64,000 nucleotides of DNA. Origin: Erodium maritimum. Lineage: Eukaryota > Streptophyta > Magnoliopsida > Geraniales > Geraniaceae. Shown here one piece after another: positions 22,362 to 33,654 of this stretch. The notes beneath the pieces are model-generated. The model saw only the letters and a list, made by a program, of their open reading frames with translations, was not told where the DNA came from and made no database searches. The position numbers and the translations under genes are program-made. Each line of letters opens with the position of its first letter. Within the stretch, counting starts at the first letter, position 1. The stretch covers positions 57,024,039 to 57,088,038 of the forward strand of contig OY997593.1 of the NCBI GenBank assembly GCA_963921825.1, given 5' to 3'.

Positions 22362-24562
22362 TTTTTTATCAGCAAAGCAAATTTAAATTAGTGGCTTTTT
22401 GAAGTGAAGAGTGTGGGGTGCAACATAAACAAACTAAGAGCATTCCTTATAAGAACCTCAACACCAGAGCCCCACAACCGGGGATGAAACCAGAATACAA
22501 CTAAAGAAACCACCATAGACCAAGGCTAAGGAACAACCCACTAAAAACAAATAAAAAACCTATGCTATAAACCTCAACAACCCAAGAAACTGGGCGTCAA
22601 CCATATAAAAGAGTCCTAGAGACCAGATTTATCAAACATGAAGCGCAGAAAAATGAAAAAGGGGTCTTGGAATCGGATTTTACAACCATGAAGAACATAA
22701 AAACAGAGAAGGTGTAACACCCAGATTTTTCAACCATAAAGAACAAAAAACACTTATTTCACCCAAATTACCAGCAAAAGAAAGTTGAGCTCCCTGTCTC
22801 ATTAGAACCATCAAACTATCACACAGATAAAAAAAATGACCAAACATGCCGATAACCAACACTGAAAACGGCGGAGACAAAATTGGTAGGCAAGACCAAC
22901 CATAACTCACAAAAACTATAACACATCTGAAGCAATAAATTAAAAGGCAACCATGCCCTAACTACCCGTCGGCGGCCAACACCTAAAATTCGACGAGTCT
23001 TTACCACTGAAATGAAAGGAGATCGAAACGCTAAACAGACAAGCTACAGGAAAAGCGAGGGGAGCCATAATCATTAACCAGTAGAATGGGAAAATAAGTA
23101 TACCTTTCTTGAAACAGTGCAGCACCGAAGCGAACCTCCGACGAGCTAGGGCCAACACCTCGACAACCAACGAAAGTTTCAGCTCAGATAGGACCCCAAC
23201 GATCTTCTACAGAAAAAATGCTTCCCACACAGGGCCTAGAACGAGCCGCTAGATAAACACCATGGACAGGAAAGGGAGTCGGGAATCAACGGACAAGAAC
23301 TCTCAGAGCAAAAAGAACAGAGCCGCTACAATCGACAATCGAGGGTTGAGAAAGGAGTCCCACATCAAAACTACACTGAAATCCCAAAGCTCGTCCGTTG
23401 ACAAAGCACGCCTCAACAAAATCGCCGCACCTAGAAGCACAAAGCTTCCGACCCAGCACGAACACTCTAGCAGGTCACTGACCAAACCAACCACCAAACG
23501 GGGCAACCAAAGGAACCCACTTCTACAAAAAGCTGATCAACACCACAGATTGTCGAGCACCACTGCACACACCAGCAACTCCCATCTCGAGCTCAACCCC
23601 AAAACTTAAGCAACAACACAACAACACCAAAAAAAACTCAAACCAAACAATAGAGTAAGGGGGAGACAACCTGGAGCAGGAAGTGACAGAAGAAGCTGCA
23701 TGCAATGGGAGACGACAAGGCAAGGAACATACCTGAAATCCAACACAAGGACGGAGAGACATCCCACATCGCTGAAAATCGACTAAGGCTCGGCCAACAC
23801 CAACCGTCAGTCCACCTAAGGCACTCGATTCCAGATCTGAGAAGACGAGCTGAGCAGAAGAGGAACGAAGGTCGTCGAGCTACCGGCCCAAACTGGGCCA
23901 AAATACCCGGCCCAAAAGTCTGACTCGGCCTGAACTGAAAAGGCCCCATCCAACAGAATGTACCTGGCCCAACATGTCACACTCAAATGGTAAGACCTAG
24001 CCCAAATGGAGTCGCCCGACCCAACATGAATGACCCGGCCCAACCCGAACCAACATGGTCCAAGAAACAGACCTGTACCGGGCTGGACCCTACCCGTTTT
24101 CGGACCCGCACCCAAACCGCGTACCTGCCGTCGTCGAGAACTCTGCAGGAACATAGCCCTACTCCGGCCAAGCTACCTCCCAGCAACACCAGAACCAGCT
24201 AACGGAGATCTGAGAAGTCGAGGTCGTGACGGGAAGCAACGAGCAGAAGGAACCAAAAGCCCGGCCAGAGAGTCGTTCCACGACGCTGGTTCGACGGACG
24301 GAAGCCGAAGCCACCCCCCACTGCCAAAACCAGCCGAAAGGCCACCTGAGACCCATGATTCCAGATTTGAGAGCTCCAGCCAACGCAATCGAGAGGAGAG
24401 ACGAAACCGTAGAGTCGGACGTCGGAGACACACAAGCTTGCGGGAGAGAGGGGGAAAAGAAAGGAGGGGCAGGGAAGGAAGTAAGCAAGTAAGGTCGTCG
24501 CCAGTGACGACGAGAACAAACAAAGCGGCGGCTAAGATTACGGACGAAGGGAGCGTTTGTTG
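22362..24562 (-). mobile_element. Retroposon of the 44.8-kb family, long copy
   Basis: The left edge is a T run (minus-strand A tail) at 22362-22367 after GCTTTGCTGAT on the minus strand. Inside, CAGATTTATCAAACATGAAGC near 22625 matches the element at 44.8 kb, as do CCAACACC-type blocks. The right half (23.8-24.5 kb) is GC-rich with many GGCCCAA steps. There is no reverse transcriptase and no convincing ORF; the many overlapping frames on both strands are GC-driven. It is probably a non-autonomous LINE derivative. The 5' boundary is approximate. Confidence 0.45.
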
Positions 24563-24564
24563 AG

Positions 24565-25360
24565 AGAAAAAAAGGGTCTGTTAAATGCTTCAGTGGGTAC
24601 AAGTGAGTTAATTGGTTAAAGTTGTGATAAAACAACTGATAACGATTATACAACAATACGTCGATTGAATGAGTGAGATAAAGATAAAATGAATTATAGG
24701 AAGATTTTTGTGTGGTAAAAAGAAAGAGATGAGAGAGAAAAAAAATACACGTATGTTGGTAATTACAGGGTGATAAGTTGTAATCAAGATGGTGATAATA
24801 GAGTAATTAAGAAAGATGGGGAAGGAGAGGTGTGTCATAGGAGTTGCGAAAGAGGTGGCTAATTCTTATCAAGTGAAATAGACATGCCATCTACTATGGG
24901 GCCCACTTCGTAAAACTCTTACCTAATACTTGGAATATATGTGCTTATGCAAACATACTTTCCTTAATTTTGCAATTTACTTATATTGACCCATCTCTAT
25001 CGTATAACTTGTTCTCTTGACTCTTGCCCAATATACTTATATTAGCCCGTCTTTGTTTATTCACTTACATGTGCCTTCCAACCTTAGCAAACTTGACTCG
25101 CTGACTCTTTTTGTGAACTAAATTATTTTTGTTTCTATGTAAATGACAGAAGACCAAAAAATATATGAGACAATGCCCTACCATGAAAGTGAGTATTTGC
25201 ATGGAAAAATCCACTTACTTCAAATATCATTTAAGTCGAAACTTTGAGTTCAACTCCCATTTTTTCAATTGAAAAATAAAGTAAGGTAGAATTACGGAAG
25301 TGGAAATGAGAATACAAAAAGTTTGATCGACACTTGATAAATTTTATTATGTTTTTTCAC
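24565..25360. other. Intergenic stretch, nothing recognised
   Basis: AT-rich sequence with purine-rich runs near 24660-24760. No gene, repeat end or RNA was recognised. Confidence 0.5.
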
Positions 25361-25363
25361 ATA

Positions 25364-25882
25364 TTAGCTTAAACGAGCTGTATTTGGCATAAAGTATCTC
25401 TTTGTTAGGGTTTTGAGAGTCATGCCGCCATCTACACCTCTATGGCTATGGCTATGACAATTGCTATAGCTTATGTTTTTCTTTCTTCTTTCCAATCTTC
25501 TCTTTTGTACTTTTTCCTTGGATCCTGCGAAGTTTTTCTCTGTTAGAGCTTCTTTCAAGTCACCCCAAACCACCGCGATGTTGACCGCCTCCCGCCACCA
25601 ATAGAGCATCCCCTGATCTGTTTCGGACTCTCCTCTGCCCCAGGGGTTACCGTCTCTACAACCGCCGTCCCTGATGCTGTTGTCGCCGTCCTTGAAGCCG
25701 TCGTCGCCCCTACTGTTGTCGCCGCATCGGATGATGTCGTCGTCTATGATGTCGTCATCGTCCCTAGAGGCGTCCCTGAAGTTGCAACAGCTGGTTCTGT
25801 CGCAGTCGGCGCGTCCCCCTTCCTGGCCTCCACCACCGCAACCGCCTCGTCCCCTTTCACGATTATTGCTCTGGCTAATCAA
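25364..25882 (-). pseudogene. Gly/Arg/Asp-rich ORF relic, copy A
   Basis: The minus strand has an open frame of 172 codons starting MISQSNNRERGRGGCGGGG. It continues with an Asp/Arg/Gly-rich low-complexity part (DDDDIIDDDII), then WWREAVNIAVVWGDLKEAL, and a Lys/Arg-rich region KEKVQKRRLERRKK. The block WWRE-x-x-NVAV recurs in an inverted relative at 27.4-27.7 kb (RWWREGANVAVARGG), which supports coding on this strand. RGG-type low complexity suggests a nucleic-acid-binding protein, perhaps an ORF1 of a retroelement. No named domain is recognised. It lies head to head with a family-X end. Confidence 0.35.
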
Positions 25883-25924
25883 AAGGGTTTCGTTTATTTT
25901 GTTTGAGTTTGTATTTGCATGATC

Positions 25925-26130
25925 AATGTTTATCCATCAGAGAATCAAGGACTTCTCCTGGGAGGGGAGAATCAGGGACTGGCCCGACCAAAGCGGTGTT
26001 TTACCTTCTGCCATCACTATTACTGTTGAGGTCCCTGAGGATCTCCGTTACTCTCTTCTCCCCCTCCGCTTCCTGTCCTTGCCCATGGGGCGTCACAATA
26101 CCGTCCATGATGGTTCTAGTACTAAAAAGG
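25925..26130 (+). repeat. Family-X 3' module, copy 3
   Basis: It shares GAATCAGGGACTGGCCC, CTGCCATCACTATTACTGTTG, TTGCCCATGGGGCGTC and a final CTAGTACTAAAAAGG with the ends at 14.1-14.3 and 21.9-22.1 kb. The plus-strand reading AITITVEVPEDLRYSLLPL aligns with AINITVEVLQNI at 14.2 kb. The minus-strand reading also aligns (EILRDLNSNSDGRR with DILKDLDGNVDGGR), so the coding strand is unresolved. Confidence 0.5.
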
Positions 26131-26219
26131 TCAGTAAACCAATGTTCGCTTATACTGACCTTACATGATCGAGGAGCATGTTCCTCGAGGCATTTCAATG
26201 TAATCGTTTCTAATGATTA

Positions 26220-27130
26220 ATAAAATTGCAATTTATCGTTCTAAAAAGCAATATTTGACATTAATGCCTTCAACCAGAAGACAAATAAGAAAAAGAAGGA
26301 TAAAATTTAGAAGGTTTTGGATTAATATTCGAGTATATTGCATAAATTGATCTCTTTTTGTAAAAATATATGACCATGAATTAAAATTTGTGATAATTTA
26401 TGGCCGTTTATAATTTTAGTAATCGGGAAATACAATACTAGTTAAATGACTAAATTATGCCCAAAAAACAGAAAATTATGTATAAATTATAATAGTCAAT
26501 TTTTGAATTAAAAATATAAAATATGATTATTTTTTAGTAATGAGGTAACTTTGTGGTTGATTAGGAAATTATCAGGAAGGATTGGAGAATATATTAAAGA
26601 ACACCATATACCATATTGATGTTCTGGTGGTGCACTAAACCTTCCTCTCAATTTCCTGATAACCAATTAATTCAGACAGGCTCAAAAACATATCAAACAA
26701 TCACCAATTTTAAAGTGCATCATACCATCTTATTATTATTTATTTTGAGTAAAATTATTAATAGGGTAATTGATTCTTTTTTTCTGATAAAAAGAATAAG
26801 GATTGATTTCCAGGATATTTAGGTGACATTACAATGCTAAAATACACGATGCATAGAGAAAAGGTGAGCAATTGTGTACCCTATAAGGATAATCGACGGA
26901 TAAAAGGAGCCCAGGCCCATACACTTTGTAAATGGAGGCCCATTTTATCGGGCAATTAGCTGGATCATTAGAACTTTGAAGATCCAGTGAACCATTGTAA
27001 AGAAGGTGAACCTAACTATATGCACAGGAAAGGAGCTCAAAATGATATACACATTCCTAGTATTACTTGGGGCTAATGGGAGATGGTAATTCATTTTTTG
27101 GGATGAAATGTGTAATTTCATTATTTCATA
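26220..27130. other. AT-rich intergenic stretch between inverted relics
   Basis: No gene or element was recognised. Only short chance ORFs are present. Confidence 0.5.
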
Positions 27131-27189
27131 CTTCAAATAAAATCGAACGTATGTGGGATAAATCTCTGATTACGAAAAATATATAAAGA

Positions 27190-27270
27190 ACACAAAGTGT
27201 TCATTATTTTTTTTATACTATAACCGTCTCTGACGGTATTGGATGGGGCGTCATATAGGTGAGCTAACAC
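27190..27270 (-). repeat. Family-X 3' end, copy 4 (short, inverted)
   Basis: On the minus strand GACGCCCCATCCAATACCGTC and then GGTTATAGTATAAAAAAAA match the last bases of the copy at 26.1 kb (GGCGTCACAATACCGTCC, GGTTCTAGTACTAAAAAGG). Only the last ~80 bases are clearly shared. Confidence 0.4.
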
Positions 27271-27404
27271 TAAACTATGACGAAACCAATGATCGTTACT
27301 CAAGGTGTAGCCTTCATGCTCAATTCGTTGTATTAAAACGAACCTGTGATCATTGATTTCAAAAGGAGGAAAAAAACTCATTCGATTAGCCAAACCCATA
27401 ATCG

Positions 27405-27750
27405 AGAGATGGGTCGAGGAGGGTGCGGAGGTGGATGTCGGGGAGAGGCGGTGTCCGAGATGACGACGACGGCTTTAGTGACAGTGGCGGCGGCTTCAGA
27501 GGGTGCGGTGGTGGAGGCCAGGGAGGAGGAGGCACTGGTGGAGGCTTTAGCAACAACGGAGGTTGATCAGGAGAGATGACCCGATATAGGGAGGTCGCAG
27601 GACTCCGAGGCGGTGAGGTTGATCGATGCCGAGGTGAGCCACACGAAAATCAGGACCGGAAGACACGTCGTTGGTGGCGGGAGGGAGCCAACGTCGCGGT
27701 GGCTAGAGGCGGCTCAAAGGGAGCCCTAGTAGGAAAACCCTAGCCGAACT
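27405..27750 (+). pseudogene. Gly-rich ORF relic, copy B (inverted relative of A)
   Basis: The plus strand starts MGRGGCGGG after AGACCCATAATCGAGAG-like leader sequence. One frame gives a Gly-rich string (GFSDSGGGFRGCGGGGQG). Farther on come GEPHENQDRKTRRWWREGANVAV and SKGALVGKP, matching WWREAVNIAVVWGDLKEAL in copy A. Frames change between the blocks. It stands in opposite orientation to copy A, with the family-X end again upstream and antisense. Confidence 0.35.
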
Positions 27751-27759
27751 CACTGGAAG

Positions 27760-28870
27760 AGGCGTAGAGGAGTAGCGATTTATGACCTTTCATCCAAGCA
27801 AAGTTGTTGTTAAAAGAAAAACCATAGACTACGATAAGGATGAGAGGAGCCTGGCTGTCATGGCCTTAGGCAGCATTAGGTCACAGGTAAACACGATATT
27901 GTTGGTTATGGAGATGATAATTCATAAATACTAGTCACAAACATAAATTTGTCTATTATTTAAATGCTAACATATAATTTCTTGGGATGATTTCACGTCG
28001 ACCTATATACGTCTACTACTACAGAAGCATTCACTCCCGACCTAATTATTGAGTCGAAAATAAATGTAATTGAACCGTTCATATTTATTCGATATAAAAG
28101 AAAAGGTTTCCATTTTTTCAAATTTATTGAATTATTAAAATGAAACCCTTTTTCTTTTGTTTTTTGAATGAAAATATTAGTAATAATAAGGAGTAATTTA
28201 CATCTTAGGTACTCTCTCTGGGTTCGAAAAGAGTACACTTTCTTTGTCTGAGTCTGAAAATTGTGAGAAAATAGCATCTATGTATTCAGAAGCCATCCCA
28301 TTTAAGGATATTAACATTCCAAATGAGCCTAGGGATCAAGAAAAATCAAATGACTAGAGGAGGTTCAACAACCAATATCTTCTAGTCTAGAGGAATCCAC
28401 TCATCCAGATTCGGATTCTTAGTGCTATAGTGCAAGGCGTACGTACTTCTTTTTTCCTATAATGCTATAATAAATGTGAAAACATAATCGTTTTAAAGAT
28501 TTGGTCGGAGTTTCGTAACCTACAAAGTGTCTACCTCAATCGGCCTACCTTTCAAGCAAGAACCACCGTCTGAAGGTCTTCAATAGTCTGAAAGTCTTCC
28601 ATAGTGAATGAAAGTCTGCACTCCTTTCACCTCCTACCTCACTATTTAGCTACTACCCCTTTACTTTACCCATTCGCAACACTTCTTCCTTCTTACCTAT
28701 GGTCAAAACCTTACTCTTAGCTTTGGATCTCTCGAAAAGAGCATTTTTTTTGCTACTCCATCTATATGCAATAATTTACTTTCGCATTTTCCTTAGTGGA
28801 GACGCAATCGATTTTGAACTATTGCATCTCGCCTAGTGGAAAAGTTAGCAAATTTGTCCTATTTTTTGGC
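27760..28870. other. Intergenic stretch, nothing firm
   Basis: AT-rich. A short plus-strand string near 28290-28360 (AMYSEAIPFKDINIPNEP) looks like degraded coding sequence but cannot be assigned. Confidence 0.4.
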
Positions 28871-28879
28871 TCTTATGTT

Positions 28880-29150
28880 ACTAAGATGGTCTCGCTATCC
28901 ATTTTACCGGGAAAACGTGAAAGAGTTCCCGAGCCAAAATGAAATTATCTGTAATCTTCCTCCCTTCAACGCAGACTAGGTGGGGCTAATGATCTTGGGA
29001 AGCAAGCCTTTTTTTCTATTAGCAATCCACTTGGTAATAAATTTATAGATCGTATTGAAGCAGGAAATAGGTTGAAAATCTCCCATGACTTTAGGATTAG
29101 GCACTTTAGGCACCAAAACAAGGATAGTGGAGTTAACTTATCTTAGAAGC
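28880..29150 (-). pseudogene. LINE reverse-transcriptase fragment
   Basis: The minus strand reads STILVLVPKVPNPKVMGDF, QPISCFNTIYKFITKWIANR and LLPKIISPT, then in a neighbouring frame EGRKITDNFILARELFHVF. This is the plant LINE RT segment 'LIPKV...DFRPI...N.IYK...ANR...ISPTQSAF..GR...NI.LA.EL'. Both ends are lost and there are a stop and frame change in the short piece. It is not from either of the two longer LINE copies in the window, whose sequences differ. Confidence 0.8.
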
Positions 29151-29159
29151 TTGGCTTGC

Positions 29160-31370
29160 CTGGAACAAAGCAGCAACACAAGAACGATCGATTGAAACGG
29201 ATCGAATTTTCGGTCGGAACGAAGCAACAACACAAAATAGCCGGTTAGAATGGCGGCAAATAGCCCTTTGATCGTAACGGTTCAAATAGATCCCCGTTCG
29301 AAGCGGAGCAGCAACACAAGATAGCCGGTCGGGACGGCTCAAATAGCTCTCTAGTTCGAACAGAACAGCAACACAAGAACGACCAATTGAAACAGCTCGA
29401 ATCTCCGATCAGAACGGAGCAACAACACAAAATAGCCGGTCAAAATGGCGGTAAATAGCTCTCTGACCGTAACGGTTCAAATAGATCCCTGGTCGAAACG
29501 GAGTAGCAACACAATCTTGGAACGACAATCGGAACAACGACAAATAGCTCTCTGATCAGAACGGCTTAAATAGATCCCCACTCTGAACGAAGCAGCAACA
29601 CAAGATAGTCGGTCGGGACGAATCATAAAGCTCTCTGGTTGGAATAACGCAGCAAAACAAGAACGACCGATTGAAACGGCTCGACTCTCCGGTCGGAACG
29701 GAGCAACAACACAAAATAGCTGGTTAGAATGGAGGCAAATAGCTCTCCAATCGTAACGGTTCAAATAGATACCCGATCGAAACGGAGAAGCAACACTAAC
29801 TTGGAAGGCTGGTCGGAACGACGATAAATAGATCTCTGATCAGAACGGCTCAAATAGATCCCTAGTATGAACGAAGCAGCAACACAAGAGAGCCGGTCGG
29901 GACGACTCAAATAGCTCTCTGGTTGGAACAGAGCAGCAATACAAGAACGACCGATTGAAACGGCTCGAATCTCTGATCGGAACGTAGCAACAACACAAAA
30001 TAGCTGGTCAGAATGGCGGCAAATAGCTCTCCGATCGTAACGGTTCAAATAGATCCCCGGTCGAAACAGAGCAGCAACACAAACTTGGAACGCTGGTCGG
30101 AACGGCGACAAACAACTCTCCGATCAGAAAGGTTCAAATAGATCCCCATTCAGAACGAAGCAGCAACTCAAGAATAGCCAGTCAAAACGGATCAAATAGC
30201 TCTCTGGTTGGAACAGAGCAGCAACACAAGAACGACCGATTGAAACGGCTCGAATCTCTGGTCGGAACGGAGCAACAACACAAAATAGATGGTCAGAAAG
30301 GAGGCAAATAGCTCTCTGATCGTAACGGTTCAAATAGATCCGCTATCGAAACGGAGCAGCAACACAAACTTGGAATGCTGGTCAGAAGGGCGACAAATAG
30401 CTCTCTGATCAGAACGACTCAAATAGAGCCCCGGTATGAACGAAGCAGCAACACAAGATAGCCGGTCGGGACGACTCAAATAGATCTCTGGTTTGAATAG
30501 AGCAGCAACACAAGAACGACCGATTGAAACGGCTCGAATCTCCGGTCGGAAGGGAGCAACAACACAAAATAGTCGGTCAGAATGGCGGCAAATAGCTCTC
30601 TGATCGTAACGGTTCAAATAGATCCCCGGTCGAAACGGAGCAGCAACACAAACTTGGAACACCGGTCGGAACGACGACAAATAACTCTCCGATCGGAAAG
30701 GTTCAAATAGATCCCCAGTCAGAGCGAAGCAGCAACTCAAGAATAGCCAGTCAAAATGGATCAAATAGCTCTCAGGTTGGAACAAAGCAACACCACAAGA
30801 ACGACCGATTGAAACGGCTCGAACTCCGGTCGGAACGGAGCAACAACACAAAATAACTGGTCAGAATGGAGGCAAATAGCTCTCCGATCGTAACAGTTCA
30901 AATAGATCCCCGATCGAAACGGAGCAGCAACACAAACTCGGAACGCCGGTCGGAACGGCGACAAATAGCTCTCGGATCAAAACGGCTCAAATAGATCCTC
31001 GGTATGAACGAAGCAGCAACACAAGACAGCCGGTCGAGACGGCTCAAATAGCTCTATGGTTGGAACAGAGCAGCAACACAAGAACGAGCGATTGAAACGG
31101 CTCGAACCTCCTGTCGGAACGGGGCAACAACACAAAATAGCCGGTCAGAATGGCGGCAAATAGCTCTCTGATAGTAACAGTTCAAATAGATCCCGGCCGA
31201 AACGGAGCAGCAACACAAACTTGGAACGCCTATCGGAACGGCGACAAATAACTCTTCGATCGGAAAGGTTCAAATAGATCCCCAGTCAGAACGGAGTAGC
31301 AACTCAAGAATAGCCAGTCAAAACGGATCAAATAGATCTCTGGTTGGAACAGAGCAGCAACACGAAAATA
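29160..31370. repeat. Minisatellite with ~284-bp higher-order repeat
   Basis: Short units of about 36-57 bp built on CGGTCGGAACGGAGCAGCAACACAA are arranged in a fixed order of about six variants. The order marker AGAACGACCGATTGAAACGG occurs at 29181, 29376, 29660, 29944, 30229, 30513, 30798 and 31081. After a first short interval the spacing is 283-285 bases six times. Neighbouring variants differ far more than corresponding variants in successive periods, the mark of higher-order repeat growth. Many short minus-strand ORFs (SCVAASFR, FVLLLRFD) are by-products. It abuts the copia-like relic on its right. Confidence 0.92.
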
Positions 31371-31763
31371 GTTGTGTGGCTTGCGGGAGCGGTTGGATGC
31401 AAATAATCTTGGACTGGGGTAATTACTACCATGAAGCGGAAGTCGGGTGAGTCTGACGAGTTTGAGCCTCCGGCAAGAGGGAATAACGAGGAGGACCTCC
31501 TGTGGGCGGCAAAGCTGACAGGTACAAATGGAACGGATCTGTACCAACGCAAAACGGTGGCAGCTGGGATGCAACCCGAACAGTTGCATGAATGGATGAC
31601 AGCTACATCAGCTGGTGTGGTTCAATTACCACGATTCGGAAGCAGGTAAGTCTGAAAACAAAAATGGATCAAAGTGTGTTTCATCACTTGGAATGCCTTG
31701 CCCACCCGTTAAACTTAACGCTAACGAGTGGGCAAAGCCACATAATTCTCAAAAATTTAGCAA

Positions 31764-31776
31764 GGCTCTAATACCA
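31764..31776 (-). other. tRNA-Met primer-binding site of a copia-like relic
   Basis: The minus strand reads TGGTATTAGAGCC, one base from the usual TGGTATCAGAGCC complement of initiator tRNA-Met. It marks the inner edge of a minus-strand LTR. Confidence 0.6.
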
Positions 31777-32046
31777 TATTAATTTGGGGAGTGGAAACGA
31801 CAGAAACTTGTATTGATAATTGTTGTTGTTCTTAATTATTGAGCTTACACTTGAGGCGTATTTATACATATGAGATAGTAATACAATGTCAAAGAAGACG
31901 AAAGGGTTGTGGGCTATGGTCGGAGCTATGGTTGTGAGCTACTATCAAGGGAGGTAGAGAGTTGTCGGTGTTGTGGTGTAAAGTTAAGAATAACAGCTTT
32001 ATGTTTTCTAACAAAGAAACAAAATTACAGCGTACTAGTCTTTGGA
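31777..32046 (-). mobile_element. LTR relic, probably Ty1/copia type
   Basis: Sequence directly beside the primer-binding site has the features of an LTR in minus orientation, including a TATA box (GTATAAATAC on the minus strand, 31859-31866). Copia LTRs of this kind begin right after 'ATACCA'. The outer end was not found; the Mutator-like element at 32056 lies in or beside it. The internal region is represented at most by the ~390 bases at 31375-31763. It is broken and old, and no coding domain was recognised. Confidence 0.4.
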
Positions 32047-32055
32047 TCGAGTTCG

Positions 32056-33434
32056 GGGGGAGAAATCTGGTGAGAACCATGTTTTAACGTAGGAACCGCG
32101 AGAACCAATCTAAGTCATCCATTTTAAGAATGGATGGATGAGATGCAATTGAATAGTTGACTTGTTGACTGCAAAAAAACAGCACTTTTTAGTAAGTGGT
32201 AAGAGGTTTTTAGTAAAACTATCATATTACCTTTTTTTTAACCAATTCACTAATTTAATTTTTCCCGCTTCGTTTGAACTCCGATTGGCTTCAAACTTGC
32301 GCCATTAGTTTTGTTTTTTTAAGGGCTTTCAATCAAGATCAGTCATGAATATATTTTGAATCACGAAAAAAAAAATTATTTCGGGGTTGATTTTTTTTAA
32401 AAAAAAATCTGGTGTAATTTTTATCAACACTTTGATCTGGATTTATCAACACTTTTACACTGGTTTTATCAACACTTTACACTGGGTTTATCACCTCATT
32501 TTCCAAAACTGGTCATGATTTTATCACCTCATCGCGTGCTTTTTATGAACACTAGTTTTATCAACATTAAACACTATGTTTATCATTCAATTACGTGTGT
32601 TTTATCACCTCCATCACATGTTTTTTTTGAAGTACGAAAAAAAATTATTTCGGGGCTGTTTTTTAAAGAAATTATATCTGGGTAATTTTTATCAACACTT
32701 TGCTCTGGGTTTATCAACACTTTACCCTGGTTTTGTCAACACTTTACACTGGTTTTATCACCCCATTCTCCAAAACTGATCATGATTTTTATCATCTCAT
32801 CACGTGTTTTTTATGAACACCAGTTTTATCAACAGTAAACACTAGATTTATCATTGAATTACGTGTGTTTTATCACCCCATCACAAGTTTTTTCTTATCA
32901 ACGTTAAACTCTAGTGTATCACACTTATTATCAAAATTGAAAATGGTTTTTATCACCTTATTATTTGTTTCTTATCACATCATTACATGTTTTTTTATCA
33001 ACATTTAGCACTAGTTTGATACTCCGATATAAAACATTTATTAGTGAAGATTTATCAACGCTCAACATTATTTTTATCACCTTGATATACATTTTTATTT
33101 TCATGCTTCAAAATATATTCATGACTGATCTTGATTTAAAGCCCTTGAAAAAATAAAAATATTGGCGCAAGTTTGAAGTTAATCGGAGTTCAAACGAATC
33201 GGGAAGTATTAAATTAGTGAATTGGTGAAGAAAAAAATGGACACTTGTCCACATGGCACCATGCTATTACAATTTTGCCATTGCTTGTGTGAGAATGGAT
33301 GACATTGGCGTGAATTTGGGTAGAATAGAGATGATGATGTGGCATCATGGTGAATGTTGGATCTTAGGTGTGTGTGGTTAGGATTGGTTCTCACGGTTCC
33401 TATGTTAAGAGTGGTTCTCAATAGATTTCTCCTC
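32056..33434. mobile_element. Mutator-like non-autonomous element with long arms
   Basis: The flanks carry the 9-bp direct duplication TCGAGTTCG (32047-32055 and 33435-33443). The ends are inverted: GGGGGAGAAATCTGGTGAGAACC on the left, and GAGGAGAAATCTATTGAGAACC as reverse complement of the right. Homology of the arms continues about 300 bases inward, to GATCAGTCATGAATATATTTTGA at 32337 and its complement at 33111. Nine-base duplications and long G-starting inverted repeats are the marks of MULEs. The 750-bp centre is a string of TTTATCAACACTTT and TTTATCACCTCAT units. There is no transposase. Confidence 0.85.
32360..33110. repeat. TTTATCAACACTTT / TTTATCACCTCAT array in the MULE
   Basis: Two short related phrases alternate about 25 times. 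A larger period of about 290 bases is visible: the block from TTATTTCGGGGNTG through TTTATCACCTCAT appears near 32380 and again near 32645. Confidence 0.7.
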
Positions 33435-33654
33435 TCGAGTTCGTACATTGTCATTGTATAGAATTGAAACAACTTTGTGTATTATTTCCCTTTTCATATA
33501 GACGAGAGATTTGACTTTTTTAGCATCAGAGATCAAAAACAATAATATTCCTTGGCATAAAAAAAAAATAAGAATCCACTGAGAATTATCCATTTTCAAC
33601 AAATATGAATGTTAAATTTTCAGGCACTATTTAAGTATTGACATGTAACATTAA

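Noticed and set aside
23638-24656. Cluster of overlapping ORFs on both strands up to 177 codons
   Set aside because: GC-rich non-coding retroposon sequence; no frame has a recognisable motif.
29160-31370. CRISPR-like direct repeats
   Set aside because: Units are contiguous variants with no unique spacers, in a plant nuclear context.
29133-31589. Family of 60-173 codon minus-strand ORFs
   Set aside because: They follow the minisatellite period and shift frame with it; no start, domain or codon signal.
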